64,000 nt of DNA from Xylocopilactobacillus apis (GCF_033095965.1 NZ_AP026801.1:310001-374000), one strand, 5' to 3'. Counted from the stretch's first letter, positions 52,792 to 62,416 are shown. Notes: a model not told the origin generated them from the sequence alone. Made by a program: numbers and translations.

Positions 52792-53934
52792 ATGTATTTT
52801 TCAACTTCAACACTGATAATGTCAGTCTTTTGGGCATCAATAATGATTGTTATTTTGGCTGCATTATTAAGTAATAAATTTATGGGTAAGAGATTTCGGA
52901 TTTCAGTTTTGTCATCTTTAAGCTGGATCATTGCACTTCGTTTAATGGTGCCATTTGGATTTCCAACTACTCAAACATATACTTCAAGTATAGAAGTGCC
53001 AAAGATTTATAGCTTTGGACGCGGGATATCGTTTTCTTTGTTTTCAGTAAAAAAAATACTTATAGTGATTTGGTTGATCGGGTCTGTGTTAATGGCAACT
53101 CGTTTGTTTTACGATAACTATCGAGTTAAACGAATATTTAAAGCAACGTTAATTGAAGCACGACCAGATTTTCTGGCGGCTAAAATACAAAAATGGATTC
53201 CAGACAATGTGAAAGTATATGTAACACCATTAAAAATTTCTCCTTGTATGAATGGAATTTTTCAGTCATCCATTATTTTGCCCACTAAGAAATATTCTTA
53301 TACTGAACAAAAGTTTATTGTTCAACATGAGCTACTACATATTAATAATCTTGATAATTTGAAGAAATTTATAGTTGAGCTTTTAGTTTGTTTCTATTGG
53401 TGGTTTCCTTTAATTTATCTATTTAGACGACAGGTAAATTTAATTTTGGATTTGCGAGTTGATTACCAAATTGTGAATAATAAATCTCGACAATACTACT
53501 TGGACTATGTTAAGTGTTTAATTGGCATTGCTGAATTCATTAAAGATAGAACAATGAATAAAAATAATTTGTTTAGTTCTAATTTTGTGATTGTTCCTGA
53601 TAGTAATTTAAATCATAGAATCAAATTTTTGCAACAAGATTATAAAATTAAAGTCACATCTTTGTGGATAAAGCTATTTGTAATTGCCTTGCCTTTGATA
53701 GTGACCTCGATTATTATTGAACCAACATTTGTTGATTTTCAACAGATAAACTGCAGGGCTATTTTTAGTGATAGATCTGAATTATATATTCTAAAAAATA
53801 AAGGTCAGTATTATTTAATCAAAGATGGTCAAAAGATAGGAAAAATAAAAGATATTTCAAAAAATTCATCTCAGGTTAAAAACTTATCAATTATAAAATC
53901 AGAAAAATCAGTTGAAAATTTTAAAAAGAAATGA
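52792..53934 (+). CDS. BlaR1/MecR1-type M56 metalloprotease antirepressor
   Basis: 380 residues. Membrane helices at about 5-25, 37-55, 83-102 and 290-312, with the cytoplasmic zinc site HELLH (His179, Glu180, His183) and a further Asp/Glu near LDLRVDYQIV. The outer domain after the last helix is only about 65 residues (SDRSELYILKNKGQYY), not a penicillin-binding sensor, so the signal is something else, perhaps a cell-wall-active peptide. Probably inactivates the BlaI-type repressor. Confidence 0.8.
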   Translation: MYFSTSTLIMSVFWASIMIVILAALLSNKFMGKRFRISVLSSLSWIIALRLMVPFGFPTTQTYTSSIEVPKIYSFGRGISFSLFSVKKILIVIWLIGSVLMATRLFYDNYRVKRIFKATLIEARPDFLAAKIQKWIPDNVKVYVTPLKISPCMNGIFQSSIILPTKKYSYTEQKFIVQHELLHINNLDNLKKFIVELLVCFYWWFPLIYLFRRQVNLILDLRVDYQIVNNKSRQYYLDYVKCLIGIAEFIKDRTMNKNNLFSSNFVIVPDSNLNHRIKFLQQDYKIKVTSLWIKLFVIALPLIVTSIIIEPTFVDFQQINCRAIFSDRSELYILKNKGQYYLIKDGQKIGKIKDISKNSSQVKNLSIIKSEKSVENFKKK

Positions 53935-54038
53935 TAAAAGGTGTACTGATATAAAGCAATATATGACAAGTTATTGTTGAATTGGTAAATAGAACTAAAG
54001 TATTAGCCAGGTTATAGTTTTATCATAAAATAAAAAAT

Positions 54039-54069
54039 CTAATCCTGAATTTCGGGGTTAGGTTTTTTT
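54039..54069 (+). terminator. terminator, exact repeat of the eno terminator
   Basis: CTAATCC, TGAATTTC, GGGGTTAGG and seven T, the same as 48,827-48,857. Ends the BlaI/BlaR1 unit, 105 bases after its last stop. Confidence 0.75.
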
Positions 54070-54077
54070 GCAAGCAA

Positions 54078-54110
54078 AAAAGCAAAACGACGATTGTTCT
54101 GCTTTTTTCG
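54078..54110. terminator. second, bidirectional terminator
   Basis: AAAAAAGCAAAAC and GTTCTGCTTTTTT flank CGACGATT; A-run on one side and T-run on the other allow use on both strands. Confidence 0.6.
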
Positions 54111-54301
54111 GGGAGAAATTACGAATTTTTATTTATGTTAGGGGAAAATATGAAAAATTCATTTTTAAGTAGGATTTATCTTTCCTACAATTAATATCTT
54201 ATCTGAGGTGTGTGAAGATAGTTTGAATAGAACTTGATCATTTGTTAGAGAAAAGTGTCCTATTCTGTGAAGTTTCAAATTAAATCAAGGGTTGGGAGCT
54301 T

Positions 54302-54330
54302 TTTAATTTATTCTTTAAATGTTGTATTAT
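54302..54330 (+). promoter_or_regulatory. promoter of the DUF2252 gene, placing the mRNA start at the start codon
   Basis: TATTAT at 54,325-54,330 and TTTAAT 17 bp upstream. The start codon begins 7 bases after the -10 box, so the transcript would start at or next to the A of ATG. No Shine-Dalgarno is present before it. Confidence 0.45.
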
Positions 54331-54336
54331 TAAGCT

Positions 54337-55725
54337 ATGACAAAAATTGTAGAACTTTCGACTTGTGCATCACAAAAAGAATTGATTGAAGCGGGTAATA
54401 AAATCCGTCAAGAGATTAGTTTCGCCGATATTGGTAAATTTTATAGCGTTCAGCGAGATGCGGTGAAAATTGATGAAAATGCACGTCAATTTATGGTGCC
54501 AGAATTAGTTCCTCAGCGAATCCAAAGAATGAGAGCATCAGCTTTTGCTTATTTTAGAGGATCAGCTAAACTAATGTCAATGGATCTCCTAGAACAAACT
54601 GATACTAACATTAAGGTAATTATTTGTGGCGATGCCCATCTTGGTAATTTTGGATTTTACGCATCTCCTGAACGAAATCTTCTTTTTGATCTCAATGATT
54701 TTGATGAAGCTGGATACAAAAATTGGGAATGGGATGTACGCCGGCTTCTGGTTAGCATTTTTCTAGCCGGATTTTGCAATGATTTCAAACGAAGTAAATT
54801 AGATTCAGTCGTTCAAAATGCTTGCAAATCATACCGAAATGGACTAAAAGAGATGTTCGAAAGTTCGGCGCTCAAACGATTTTACCGTCAAACAGACTTT
54901 CAAACGGCTTTTAATCATTTGAAAATTAAAGAAAAAGATGTTGAATTATTTCAGTCAATTGTTGCAAAAGCTCGCAATCGAACAGCTGACCAAGTAATTG
55001 ATAAATATACGAAAACTGATGATCAGGGGCGTTTGAAATTTAATGAAAATCCACCGCGTCGAGTGCATATCGATAAAATTTCGTATGACAAAATTGTCAG
55101 TGGAATGGAACAGTATTTACTGTCAGTGAGAACAGATGTAGCTGTCTTCTTGTCAGAGTATCGAATCATAGATATTGTGCGGCATAGTGTTGGGATCGGC
55201 AGCTATGGAACACTGTGTTATTTAGTTTTGTTGGAACATAGTGACGGAACTCATTTAATTCTTCAAATTAAAGAGGCTTTACAGACAATTGGAGAATCTG
55301 ATCGTGAAATTTTGCATTTCAAATCAGGAAAAGATATTTCTGAAGGTCAAAGAATTACGGCTTCTCAAAAAATTATGCAGGGAGCGTTTGATCCATTTTT
55401 AGGATTTTTTGACATTGAAGGACAAAGCTTTTATGTTCGCCAATTTCGTGATATGAAAGAGTCAATCGATCTTTCGAAGCTAAATTTGCGACAATTTGAA
55501 TTATATGCGGAAATTTGCGGTTATCTTTTAGCAGCCGCTCATGCTCAAAGCCCATTAGCAGCCTGTATTTACGGTTATTCGGACGATGAAAAAGAATTTG
55601 ATGAGCAGATGGTTAATTGGGCGCGGGCATATGCATCTCAAGTTCAAATTGATTACACTCAATTTATGCAGTCGACAGAAAATTTTGCTGAAAATTTAGA
55701 AAAAGTTAAAACTAATAAAAAATAA
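54337..55725 (+). CDS. DUF2252 domain protein (kinase-like fold)
   Basis: 462 residues, normal for the family. FYSVQRDAVKIDENARQFMVPELVPQR-type opening region, SAFAYFRGSAKLM, then CGDAHLGNFGFYASPERNLLFDLNDFDEA-type motif (about 90-130) equals the catalytic-loop and DFD-like segment of aminoglycoside-kinase-like folds. KEALQTIGESDRE, then GQRITASQKIMQGAFDPFLG and a C-terminal HAQSP. Function not established. Possibly translated from a leaderless mRNA. Confidence 0.8.
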   Translation: MTKIVELSTCASQKELIEAGNKIRQEISFADIGKFYSVQRDAVKIDENARQFMVPELVPQRIQRMRASAFAYFRGSAKLMSMDLLEQTDTNIKVIICGDAHLGNFGFYASPERNLLFDLNDFDEAGYKNWEWDVRRLLVSIFLAGFCNDFKRSKLDSVVQNACKSYRNGLKEMFESSALKRFYRQTDFQTAFNHLKIKEKDVELFQSIVAKARNRTADQVIDKYTKTDDQGRLKFNENPPRRVHIDKISYDKIVSGMEQYLLSVRTDVAVFLSEYRIIDIVRHSVGIGSYGTLCYLVLLEHSDGTHLILQIKEALQTIGESDREILHFKSGKDISEGQRITASQKIMQGAFDPFLGFFDIEGQSFYVRQFRDMKESIDLSKLNLRQFELYAEICGYLLAAAHAQSPLAACIYGYSDDEKEFDEQMVNWARAYASQVQIDYTQFMQSTENFAENLEKVKTNKK

Positions 55726-55726
55726 T

Positions 55727-55755
55727 TTGCGTAATTTTCTATGTAGGCATATAAT
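55727..55755 (+). promoter_or_regulatory. recA promoter
   Basis: TTGCGT (55,727-55,732), 17 bp, TATAAT (55,750-55,755). Directly after it comes the LexA box. Confidence 0.7.
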
Positions 55756-55756
55756 A

Positions 55757-55768
55757 GAACAAACGTTC
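55757..55768. promoter_or_regulatory. LexA (DinR) box of recA
   Basis: GAACAAACGTTC, the 12-bp core of the Gram-positive SOS box (GAAC-N4-GTTC), two bases downstream of the -10 box, where bound LexA blocks transcription start. DNA damage should therefore induce recA. Confidence 0.8.
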
Positions 55769-55798
55769 TAAATTCAAGCCTAATAAATGGAGAAAAAA

Positions 55799-56869
55799 AT
55801 GGAAAAAGATAAGAAACAAGCAGCTCTTGATTCAGCTTTAAAGAAAATTGAAAAAAATTTCGGTAAAGGTTCGGTCATGAGAATGGGCGATAGTACCAAT
55901 CAAGAAATTGATACTGTCTCAAGTGGATCGTTAGCACTAGACGTAGCTTTAGGAGTCGGCGGATTTCCTAGAGGTCGAGTGGTAGAAATTTATGGAGCTG
56001 AAAGTTCCGGGAAAACTACGATTGCGCTACAGGCAGTTGCTGAGATTCAAAAGGCAGGCGGAGTTGCCGCATATATTGATGCTGAAAATGCTTTAGACCC
56101 TTATTATGCAGAAAAATTGGGGGTTAATACTGACGATTTACTTTTGTCTCAGCCGGATACAGGTGAACAAGGGTTAGAAATTGCTGATGCGTTAATTACC
56201 AGTGGTGCGATTGATTTAGTTGTTGTAGACTCAGTAGCAGCTCTTGTACCGCGAGCAGAAATTGAAGGCGAGATCGGAGATTCTCATGTGGGTCTGCAGG
56301 CACGTTTGATGTCGCAGGCATTACGTAAACTTTCAGGGTCTTTAAGTAAAACAAATACAACTGCAATATTTATTAATCAAATTCGTGAAAAAGTTGGAAT
56401 TTTATTTGGTAATCCAGAAACTACTCCTGGCGGACGAGCCTTAAAGTTTTATTCAACTATTCGCTTAGAAGTGAGGAGAGCTGAACAAATCAAAAATGGA
56501 ACGGAAGTTGTTGGAAACCGAACCAAAATTAAAGTTGTTAAAAACAAGGTAGCTCCTCCGTTTAAAGTTGCAGAAGTTGATATGATGTATGGCGAGGGAA
56601 TTTCTCAGATTGGTGAATTAATCGATATGGGTGTTGATGAGAACTTAGTTGAAAAAAGCGGCTCATGGTATTCATATGATGGTGAAAGAATTGGACAAGG
56701 GAAAGAAAATGCAAAGATGTATTTTAAGGATCATGATGATAAGCGACAGGCCTTAAATAAAAAATTGCGTGAAATTTATTTCCCAGATTCAACAATTGAT
56801 GAAAATGAAACGAAAAAAGAGAAAAAAGATTCTAAGGATGCAGAGCCGGAACAAAAAGAATTAATTTAA
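55799..56869 (+). CDS. recA: recombinase RecA
   Basis: 356 residues from ATG 55799, six nt after GGAGA; ATG 55787 lies on the binding site itself. [13 protein letters not shown], Walker [37 protein letters not shown] with loop L1, loop L2 [10 protein letters not shown], and the C-terminal domain ending in a Lys/Glu-rich tail. Catalyses strand exchange in repair and natural transformation; fits the comF genes nearby. The order recA-rny is standard in lactobacilli. Confidence 0.97.
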   Translation: MEKDKKQAALDSALKKIEKNFGKGSVMRMGDSTNQEIDTVSSGSLALDVALGVGGFPRGRVVEIYGAESSGKTTIALQAVAEIQKAGGVAAYIDAENALDPYYAEKLGVNTDDLLLSQPDTGEQGLEIADALITSGAIDLVVVDSVAALVPRAEIEGEIGDSHVGLQARLMSQALRKLSGSLSKTNTTAIFINQIREKVGILFGNPETTPGGRALKFYSTIRLEVRRAEQIKNGTEVVGNRTKIKVVKNKVAPPFKVAEVDMMYGEGISQIGELIDMGVDENLVEKSGSWYSYDGERIGQGKENAKMYFKDHDDKRQALNKKLREIYFPDSTIDENETKKEKKDSKDAEPEQKELI

Positions 56870-56889
56870 ATTTTTATTAAGCTCTAACC

Positions 56890-56918
56890 TTGACACTGTG
56901 ATGTTTTCTCCTTACTAT
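56890..56918 (+). promoter_or_regulatory. rny promoter
   Basis: TTGACA (56,890-56,895), 17 bp, TACTAT (56,913-56,918). A consensus -35 box. The start of transcription falls in the first arm of the recA terminator hairpin. Confidence 0.65.
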
Positions 56919-56950
56919 TTAATTGGCTCTAATGAGCCAATTATTTTTAT
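56919..56950 (+). terminator. recA terminator overlapping the rny promoter start point
   Basis: AATTGGCTC and GAGCCAATT, 9-bp stem with TAAT-like loop, then ATTTTTAT. Transcripts from recA form the full stem; those starting at about 56,925 lack part of it and pass on. Confidence 0.65.
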
Positions 56951-56970
56951 AACAAAAGGAGAGATTGGTT

Positions 56971-58560
56971 ATGCAAATACCACCGCATAGTGATTTGCCG
57001 CCAGTTCTCACCATAACATTAACTATGTTGCTTTCTGCTTTTATCGGTGTCGTCATTGGATTTTTGATTCATAAATATATTTTTAATCGCAATCTTGATG
57101 ATGCACGAAATAGCGCCGAAGGAATCATTGAAAACGCTAAAAAAGAAGCAGAAAATTTAAAGAAAGAGCTTCTCTTAAACAGCAAAGAAGAGAATAGTAA
57201 ATATCGTTCTAAAATTGAAGAAGAGCTTCGTTCTCGTCGAGTAACCGTTATTGAACAAGAAAATCGTTTAAATAATCGTGAAGAGAAATTAGATCGACGT
57301 GAAACACTTCTTGATAAGAAAGAGAGTCAAATAGATCGACAAGAAGATCTTATTGCTAATCAACGTCAAGAAGTTTCTAATTTGCAAAATGAAGCAAAGA
57401 AATTAGTTGAAGTTCAGCAGGGTAAACTCAATGAAATTGCTCAATTGACAGAAGATGAAGCTAAGGCAATTATTCTTACTAAACTAAAAAAGAAGTTGGT
57501 GCGCGAACGCGCTCAAATGGTTCGTGAAAGCGAATCAAGAAGCCGGATTGAAGCAAATCGAATTGCGAAAGACATTGTAGTTCAAGCAATTGAAAGAAGT
57601 GCTGCTGATATTGTCTCTGATGTTACGGTCACGGTTGTTAATTTGCCAAATGAAGATATGAAGGGCAGAATTATTGGCCGAGAAGGACGTAATATTAGAA
57701 GTTTTGAGGCGTTAACTGGAGTTGACTTAATTGTTGACGAAACACCAGAAGCAGTTGTGCTAAGCAGTTTTGATCCTGTCAGAAGAGAAATAGGACGGAT
57801 TGCATTAGAAAAATTGATTGCTGATGGAAGAATTCATCCAGGAAAAATTGAAGAATTAGTTGAAAAAGCTCAAAAAGAATTTGATGATCATTTACGAGAA
57901 TTAGGTGATCAGACGGTTTACGATTTAGGGCTCCACGATATTCATCCAGAATTAATTAAATTGATTGGGCGGCTTCAATATCGGACCAGTTACGGCCAAA
58001 ATGTTTTAAATCATTCAATTCAGGTTGCTTTGCTTGCAGGAACAATGGCTGCAGAATTGGGCGAAGATGAAATGATGGCTCGCCGTGCAGGTTTATTGCA
58101 TGATATTGGTAAATCAATTGACCATGAGACCGAAGGTTCGCATGTTGAAATTGGGGTTGAGTTAACTAAGAGATATCATGAGCCTAAACAGGTGATTAAT
58201 ACGATTGCTAGTCATCATGGAGATGAGGAACCGACATCAGTTATCGCTGTTTTGGTAACTGCTGCGGATGCAGTTTCTGCAGCACGTCCAGGAGCTCGCT
58301 CAGAATCTTTGGAAAATTATATTCATCGGCTTGAAAAATTAGAAGATTTAGTAGATGAATTTTCAGGTGTTAAACAAAGTTATGCAATTCAAGCTGGACG
58401 AGAAATTAGAGTTATTGTTTCTCCACAAGTTATTAACGATGATGAAACGGTATTTTTAGCTCGTGAAATAAAAGAAAAAATTGAAAAAACTTTATCTTAT
58501 CCAGGACATATTAAAGTTTCTGTTATACGTGAATTTAGAGCTGTCGAAGTTGCTAGTTAG
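56971..58560 (+). CDS. rny: ribonuclease Y
   Basis: 529 residues from ATG 56971 (AAAGGAGAG upstream; TTG 56,965 is too close). N-terminal membrane helix about 12-34, long Lys/Glu coiled coil about 40-200, KH domain at about 215-275 ([20 protein letters not shown]), HD domain ([26 protein letters not shown]). Endoribonuclease that starts mRNA decay at the membrane. Confidence 0.97.
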   Translation: MQIPPHSDLPPVLTITLTMLLSAFIGVVIGFLIHKYIFNRNLDDARNSAEGIIENAKKEAENLKKELLLNSKEENSKYRSKIEEELRSRRVTVIEQENRLNNREEKLDRRETLLDKKESQIDRQEDLIANQRQEVSNLQNEAKKLVEVQQGKLNEIAQLTEDEAKAIILTKLKKKLVRERAQMVRESESRSRIEANRIAKDIVVQAIERSAADIVSDVTVTVVNLPNEDMKGRIIGREGRNIRSFEALTGVDLIVDETPEAVVLSSFDPVRREIGRIALEKLIADGRIHPGKIEELVEKAQKEFDDHLRELGDQTVYDLGLHDIHPELIKLIGRLQYRTSYGQNVLNHSIQVALLAGTMAAELGEDEMMARRAGLLHDIGKSIDHETEGSHVEIGVELTKRYHEPKQVINTIASHHGDEEPTSVIAVLVTAADAVSAARPGARSESLENYIHRLEKLEDLVDEFSGVKQSYAIQAGREIRVIVSPQVINDDETVFLAREIKEKIEKTLSYPGHIKVSVIREFRAVEVAS

Positions 58561-58604
58561 AGATGAAAAAAAGTCGAAAGGCTTTTGTTTCATCTCTTTT
58601 TTGT
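58559..58604 (+). terminator. rny terminator
   Basis: AGAGATGAAA and TTTCATCTCT with an inner stem, then TTTTTT; overlaps the rny stop codon. Confidence 0.75.
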
Positions 58605-58664
58605 CTAAAATATGATTAGTAAAAAAGGAGAGGTTAGGTCAGAATTATTTTTAAAACAATATTT

Positions 58665-59735
58665 ATGCTTTTCGGGACCGGGTTAATTTCGCTTTGTATC
58701 ACTCCATTTATTCGAAAGTTAGCCTTTACCTTAGGTGCAGTTGATAAGCCTAATCAAAGAAGAGTAAATAAAAAAGCAATTCCCACGATTGGGGGTTTAG
58801 GAATTTTTATTGCAGTTAATATTTCGATGATGCTTTTTTTGCGCTATAATTTTCCCACCCATACACTTTTTTCAGTTTTTATTGCAGAATGCGTAATAAT
58901 TATCACCGGAATTATTGATGATATTAGAGAATTGCGTCCTCGTCAAAAGATGTTAGGGATCCTAATTGCGGCCTTAATTATCTATTATTTAGCTGGAATC
59001 CAGATGAATTCTTTAACTCTTCCGATAGTTGGTAAAATTCAATTTGGAATTTTTAGTATGCCCATCACGATTTTTTGGATTTTAGCTATTACTAATGCGG
59101 TAAATTTGATTGATGGGCTTGATGGATTAGCAACTGGAGTATCTTTTATTGCTCTTTGTACCATGGGCATCATCGCTTATTTCTTTTTAAATATTCAAAA
59201 TCCAAGCATTGCTATTTCAATCTTCATTTTAGCGGCAGCTTTACTAGGATTTTTACCATATAATTTTCATCCGGCTCGTATTTTTTTAGGAGACACTGGA
59301 GCATTATTTATTGGCTTTATGATCTCAATATTCTCACTACAGGGATTAAAGAATGTAACATTTATCACCCTTTTAATTCCGGTAATTATTTTAGGAGTTC
59401 CCGTCACTGATACATTTTATGCAATTCTGAGAAGAATTTTAAATAAACAGCCAATCTCTAGGGCTGATAAACACCATTTGCACCATCAATTACTTCAAAT
59501 GGGTTTTACCGTTCCTCAAACAGTATTTGCCATTTATGGAATTTCTTTAATTTTTTCATTTATTTCTTTAATGTATCCAATCTCATCATTTGCTGCTAGC
59601 ATTTTCCTGACAATTTTTGTTTTGTTAGGTTTGGAGCTTTTCATCGAAGCAATTGGATTGCTGGGAGAAAATCGGCACCCGTTTTTAAATATGATACGCA
59701 AGTTTGCCCATCGACTTAATCGAAATCGTAAATAA
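58665..59735 (+). CDS. tagO: UDP-GlcNAc:undecaprenyl-phosphate GlcNAc-1-phosphate transferase
   Basis: 356 residues from ATG 58665, with about ten membrane helices. DKPNQRRVNKKAIPTIGGLG in the first loop, IIDDIRELRPRQK, NLIDGLDGLA with the catalytic Asp pair, FLGDTGALFIGF, and the ADKHHLHHQLL motif of the last loop. Starts wall teichoic acid and other undecaprenyl-linked polymers. The good AAAGGAG at 58,624 fits a start near 58,638, where the codon is GTC; translation may begin upstream of 58,665. Confidence 0.9.
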   Translation: MLFGTGLISLCITPFIRKLAFTLGAVDKPNQRRVNKKAIPTIGGLGIFIAVNISMMLFLRYNFPTHTLFSVFIAECVIIITGIIDDIRELRPRQKMLGILIAALIIYYLAGIQMNSLTLPIVGKIQFGIFSMPITIFWILAITNAVNLIDGLDGLATGVSFIALCTMGIIAYFFLNIQNPSIAISIFILAAALLGFLPYNFHPARIFLGDTGALFIGFMISIFSLQGLKNVTFITLLIPVIILGVPVTDTFYAILRRILNKQPISRADKHHLHHQLLQMGFTVPQTVFAIYGISLIFSFISLMYPISSFAASIFLTIFVLLGLELFIEAIGLLGENRHPFLNMIRKFAHRLNRNRK

Positions 59736-59752
59736 GTCGATCGGTTTTTTTT
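59711..59752 (+). terminator. tagO terminator
   Basis: CGACTTA and TAAGTCG around the tagO stop codon region, then ATCGG and eight T. The next gene follows 15 nt later, so it needs its own promoter or read-through. Confidence 0.6.
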
Positions 59753-59766
59753 GCGTAATATTTTAT

Positions 59767-61071
59767 ATGGCCAATGAAGAATTATTATTTGGAAGGCAGC
59801 TCTTAGATTTTCAGCTGCCTGAAATTAAAAAAGACTTATTATTAAATCGTCCAGCAATGAAGATCATAAATGATGAAATTATTTGCGAACGATGCAGCAC
59901 CCAATATCAAAAAAATGATGTCTGTTTACCAACAGGAGATTATTATTGTCCCAATTGCGTGAATTTAGGACGAGTAACAAGCAGCGATAAATTATACCAC
60001 TTACCAGAATTCAATCTTTTTCCTAAAAATATTAATTATTTAGTTTTTAATGGGACTTTAACAAAAGCTCAGCAGAGACTTTCTGATGAAGTAATTGAAG
60101 CAATTTTAAAACGTAAATCACTATTACTCTGGGCGGTAACTGGAGCTGGAAAGACAGAAATGATGTTTCCTGGTTTGAACGAAGCTTTTAAACAGGGGTT
60201 AAGAGTTTGTTGGGCAACGCCTCGAATCGATGTGGTGCTTGAATTAGCTCCGCGTTTAGAAAAAGTTTTTCCGGATTTGCCCATTTCAGTGCTATATGGT
60301 TCTAATGAAGAACCTTATAGTTATTGCCAGTTTGTTTTATGTACCACTCATCAACTGCTTAGATTTTATCAAGCTTTTGACGTGCTTATTATTGATGAAG
60401 TAGATTCTTTTCCTTATGCAGGCAATAAGAGTTTGGCTTTTGCTGCAGATCATTCAGTAAAACAAAATGCCAGTCGAATTTATTTATCAGCAACTCCACC
60501 AGATGAATTAACCGAAAAAGTTCCGACTGCTTATTTACCTCAGCGGTTTCATGGACATCCACTGCCGGTACCTAAATGTATTTATCTTGGAAAATGGCGG
60601 CAATTTGTCAAAACAAATCGTTTGCCTAGAAAAGTAAAACGAGTGTTAGCTCAAGGATTGAAAAATAAAGAACGTTATTTAATTTTTGTTAGCGAGATTT
60701 CCTTACTTGATAAGCTTAAAAAAGCTTTTAATACTAATTTTAAAAAAGCAAAATGTGCAACAGTTTATGCCGGTGACGAAAAACGAAAAGAAAAAGTCCA
60801 AGACTTTCGGACGGGTAAATACGATGTTTTGTTTACTACGACCATCTTAGAAAGAGGAGTCACAATTTTTCATATTAATGTATTAGTGATCGGAGCAGAA
60901 AGCAAGGTATTTAATTGGTCATCTTTGGTTCAAATTGCCGGCAGGGCAGGACGTGATAAAGATCATTATGACGATCAGGTGATTTTCTATTTTTCTGATT
61001 ATACAAAAGATCTTAAAAAAGCGGTAACTCAGATAAAATATTTAAATCAAAAGGCGGCGGAGAATGACTGA
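59767..61071 (+). CDS. comFA: DNA uptake helicase ComFA
   Basis: 434 residues from ATG 59767; the upstream frame belongs to the tagO end. Zinc site CERCSTQYQ and YYCPNCVNLG at about 42-80, Walker A AVTGAGKTEM, DEAD-like DEVDSF, SATPP, and LERGVTIF plus QIAGRAGR in the second RecA-like domain. Drives single-stranded DNA into the cell during natural competence together with ComFC. No strong Shine-Dalgarno. Overlaps comFC by 8 nt. Confidence 0.9.
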   Translation: MANEELLFGRQLLDFQLPEIKKDLLLNRPAMKIINDEIICERCSTQYQKNDVCLPTGDYYCPNCVNLGRVTSSDKLYHLPEFNLFPKNINYLVFNGTLTKAQQRLSDEVIEAILKRKSLLLWAVTGAGKTEMMFPGLNEAFKQGLRVCWATPRIDVVLELAPRLEKVFPDLPISVLYGSNEEPYSYCQFVLCTTHQLLRFYQAFDVLIIDEVDSFPYAGNKSLAFAADHSVKQNASRIYLSATPPDELTEKVPTAYLPQRFHGHPLPVPKCIYLGKWRQFVKTNRLPRKVKRVLAQGLKNKERYLIFVSEISLLDKLKKAFNTNFKKAKCATVYAGDEKRKEKVQDFRTGKYDVLFTTTILERGVTIFHINVLVIGAESKVFNWSSLVQIAGRAGRDKDHYDDQVIFYFSDYTKDLKKAVTQIKYLNQKAAEND

Positions 61072-61759
61072 ATGTTTGTTATGTCATATAGAATTTGTTC
61101 GTAATTTGGATTTTAAATTTATCGTTAATTTTAATCGGTTAAGGCCCGCCTCTATTTGCCCAAGATGCTTAAATAAATTTTGCCGTTTAAATAAAAATTC
61201 TAGCTGTCCGCAATGTGGACGTTTTCAGAATAATAATCAAATTTGTGGTGATTGTTTAAAGTGGCAGAGTATTTATAGTAAAGACGTTATAAAAAATAAA
61301 TCCTTATTTGCTTACGATCAAGAGATGCACGATTATTTCCGTTCATTTAAAAAAAGAGGCGACTATCGTTTGAGATTGGCTTTTTCACAAATAATTGCCG
61401 AGTATTTAGATCATCATAAATATGATGCGTATATTTTTGTTCCAACCGCTTCAGAGCATTTTTTAAAACGAAAATTTGATCCAGTTACAGCATTATTTGG
61501 AGAACTAGTTAAGCCGACTGTGACAATTGATAATATTTTAAATGTTGAACACCAATCATTAAAATCGCGACGAGAGCGGTTGGCAACAATTCAGACGTTT
61601 AGCTTATCTGAAATTCAGTCGCAAAAATTAAAAAATGTTTCTTCAATATTGATATTTGATGATATCTATACGACAGGAGCAACCATTTATCGCATGCGTC
61701 AAGCAATTAGAGATCAGCATATTGATGCACCAATTGAAAGTTTAACGCTTGCGCGTTAG
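61064..61759 (+). CDS. comFC: competence protein ComFC
   Basis: 231 residues; start inside comFA (AATGACTGA). Zinc cysteines CLLCHIEF, CPRCLNKF, CPQCGRF, CGDCLKW, then a phosphoribosyltransferase domain with LIFDDIYTTGAT as the PRPP loop. Acts in DNA transformation with ComFA. The domain lengths are normal. Confidence 0.9.
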   Translation: MTECLLCHIEFVRNLDFKFIVNFNRLRPASICPRCLNKFCRLNKNSSCPQCGRFQNNNQICGDCLKWQSIYSKDVIKNKSLFAYDQEMHDYFRSFKKRGDYRLRLAFSQIIAEYLDHHKYDAYIFVPTASEHFLKRKFDPVTALFGELVKPTVTIDNILNVEHQSLKSRRERLATIQTFSLSEIQSQKLKNVSSILIFDDIYTTGATIYRMRQAIRDQHIDAPIESLTLAR

Positions 61760-61861
61760 TTTGAAAAAATACTAATTAATTCTTTTTACGAGCTTTCTTG
61801 GAATAGATCGACTATAATAAAGGTGAACCAGAAAAAGAATGGTATGAAAGGAGCATTAAAC

Positions 61862-62416
61862 ATGTTTCGTTATAATATTCGCGGTGAAAATATCGAAGTA
61901 ACTGAGGCAATCAGAAATTACATCGAGAAAAGATTAAATAAATTAGATAAATATTTTACGAATGATTTAGGCGGAGATCCTAATTGTAACGTCAATCTAA
62001 AAGTATATCCGGAAAAACAAGCAAAAGCTGAAGTTACAATTATGATTCATTCTCTAGTTTTACGAGCTGAACAGACAACGAATGATTTATATCAGAGTAT
62101 TGATTTTGTTTCAGAAAAACTAGAACGTCAAATTAGAAAATACAAAACCCGAATTAATCGCCGGAACCGGGCAAAAGGCTTTAAAGAGTCTGAGCTTATC
62201 ATTGATAGCGAAAAAGACACTGTTGAAGACGAAGCAACTCCAGTTGTACGGACTAAGCGACTTTCATTAAAGCCAATGGGTGCGGAAGAAGCAATTCTTC
62301 AGATGAACTTATTGGGTCATGATTTCTTTATCTTTGAGGATGCTCAAACTAATGGTACTAGTATTGTCTATCGCAGACACGATGATAAATATGGTTTAAT
62401 TGAAACTGATGAGTAG
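61862..62416 (+). CDS. hpf: long ribosome hibernation promoting factor
   Basis: 184 residues from ATG 61862, 8 nt after AAAGGAG; the ORF upstream to 61,823 has no site. MFRYNIRGENIEVTEAIR start, KLDKYF, the RaiA-type ribosome-binding domain to about 110, then an acidic linker and the C-terminal dimerisation domain (VVRTKRLSLKPMGAEEAILQM, GHDFFIFEDAQTN, VVYRR-like end). Joins two ribosomes into inactive 100S pairs in stationary phase. -10 box TATAAT at 61,813. Confidence 0.95.
   Translation: MFRYNIRGENIEVTEAIRNYIEKRLNKLDKYFTNDLGGDPNCNVNLKVYPEKQAKAEVTIMIHSLVLRAEQTTNDLYQSIDFVSEKLERQIRKYKTRINRRNRAKGFKESELIIDSEKDTVEDEATPVVRTKRLSLKPMGAEEAILQMNLLGHDFFIFEDAQTNGTSIVYRRHDDKYGLIETDE

Larger units (their letters stand above)
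53935..54336. other. intergenic with two terminators
   Basis: 402 bases without a gene. Holds the repeated terminator at 54,039, a second terminator at 54,078, and the promoter of the next gene at its right end. Confidence 0.5.

Noticed and set aside
59745-59767. TTGCGTAAT before comFA, the same as the recA -35 region, as a shared competence box
   Set aside because: In comFA no -10 box lies at the right distance, and nine bases can match by chance in AT-rich DNA.
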